This document shows positions 4,586 to 5,085 of a DNA stretch of 5,085 nucleotides, piece after piece; within the stretch, counting starts at the first letter, position 1; each line of letters starts with the position of its first letter. Origin of the DNA: Planctomycetota bacterium (GTDB lineage: Bacteria; Planctomycetota; UBA11346); the NCBI GenBank assembly GCA_024641365.1, contig JAHEDF010000330.1, forward strand, positions 1-5,085, in the 5' to 3' direction. Position numbers and translations under genes: made by a program. The notes beneath the pieces are model-generated. The model was not told the origin of the DNA and did no database searches. It saw only the letters and a list, made by a program, of their open reading frames with translations.

Positions 4586-5085
4586 TTAATGTCTAAAATG
4601 CCGGACACCAGTAAATACCATGGCGAGATTTGCTGCGTCGGCTGCGGCAATAACGCCAGGATCACCTTTACTGCCACCGGGTTGGATAACTGCGGTAATA
4701 CCCGCTTTTGCTAATGTTTCTAAACCATCAGGAAATGGGAAAAAAGCGTCGCTCGCGGCAACGCCACCTTTCGCACGTTCATGTGCTAAATGCGTGGCAA
4801 TCCACGTACTGTTAACACGACTCATTTGCCCAGCGCCCGTGCCCACTAATTCACGATTTTTAGTAATGCAAATCGCATTTGATTTGAGATGTTTGCATAC
4901 CAACCACGCAAATGATAAATCTGCTAATTCAGCTGCGGTTGGTGCACGTTTGGTGACGACCTGTAACGAGTCAGCAGCCCATCCATGAGTATCATAATCT
5001 TGTAATAAAATGCCGCCGAGCACATTTTTACTATAACGCGCGCCAGCAGGAATTGGCTGCCACGCACCAACTGCTAATAAACGTA
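4586..5085 (-). CDS. purH: bifunctional AICAR transformylase / IMP cyclohydrolase, C-terminal part
   Basis: The frame is open to the window edge, so only the last 165 or so residues of a protein usually near 520-530 aa are present. The GTG at 5023 is internal (it encodes Val in KNVLGG), not a start. Recognisable AICAR-transformylase signatures are [73 protein letters not shown] and the classic C-terminus TGVRHFRH. The enzyme formylates AICAR using 10-formyl-tetrahydrofolate and then closes the ring to IMP, the last two steps of de novo purine synthesis in the cytoplasm. The cyclohydrolase (MGS-like) domain lies outside the window. It is followed on the same strand, 26 bases later, by the cytochrome c gene, so the two are probably co-transcribed. 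Confidence 0.97.
   Translation of the reverse strand, partial: RLLAVGAWQPIPAGARYSKNVLGGILLQDYDTHGWAADSLQVVTKRAPTAAELADLSFAWLVCKHLKSNAICITKNRELVGTGAGQMSRVNSTWIATHLAHERAKGGVAASDAFFPFPDGLETLAKAGITAVIQPGGSKGDPGVIAAADAANLAMVFTGVRHFRH

Noticed and set aside
4620..4988. 122-codon plus-strand frame opposite purH
   Set aside because: It is antisense to an unmistakable purH sequence, and its Ala/Pro-rich translation is a typical shadow.

Overview
The window looks like chromosomal DNA from a free-living Gram-negative bacterium of moderate GC content. The secreted BD-FAE-type esterase, the GYF_2-RDD membrane protein and the di-haem cytochrome c lipoprotein together resemble gene content common in Planctomycetota and related PVC bacteria. 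That placement is an inference from protein style only; no marker here fixes the taxon.

Layout. Bases 1-860 are a sparse, repeat-rich stretch. It holds a perfect 16-bp palindrome (58-73), a duplicated 16-bp motif (139-154 and 177-192), a possible 57-aa ORF (221-394), a more convincing 80-aa two-helix membrane protein (449-691), and a reverse-complement copy of the repeat core (693-704) followed by a possible terminator. The repeats resemble the short intergenic GGTGCCTGTCC elements found in many bacterial genomes. Bases 861-1991 (minus) encode a GYF_2-RDD membrane protein with an unusually long insert between its membrane segments. A 311-bp divergent intergenic region separates it from a secreted alpha/beta-hydrolase (2336-3229, plus). 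The esterase and the next minus-strand gene converge on a 155-bp gap containing a GCGCAGAG-type repeat with a degenerate inverted copy.

Bases 3385-5085 form a minus-strand cluster. Reading 5' to 3' on that strand it runs: the C-terminal third of purH (cut by the window edge), a di-haem cytochrome c lipoprotein, a possible frame-disrupted Cys-rich mini-gene, and a 121-aa membrane-anchored protein of unknown function. PurH does the last two steps of IMP synthesis in the cytoplasm, while the cytochrome acts in electron transfer outside the inner membrane. Their close spacing suggests co-transcription rather than a shared pathway.

I see no clear previously undescribed system. The observations most worth a second look are the candidate mini-gene wedged between the cytochrome and the 121-aa gene, the repeat-bounded island of small genes at 134-704, and the inverted GCGCAGAG repeat at 3252-3358.
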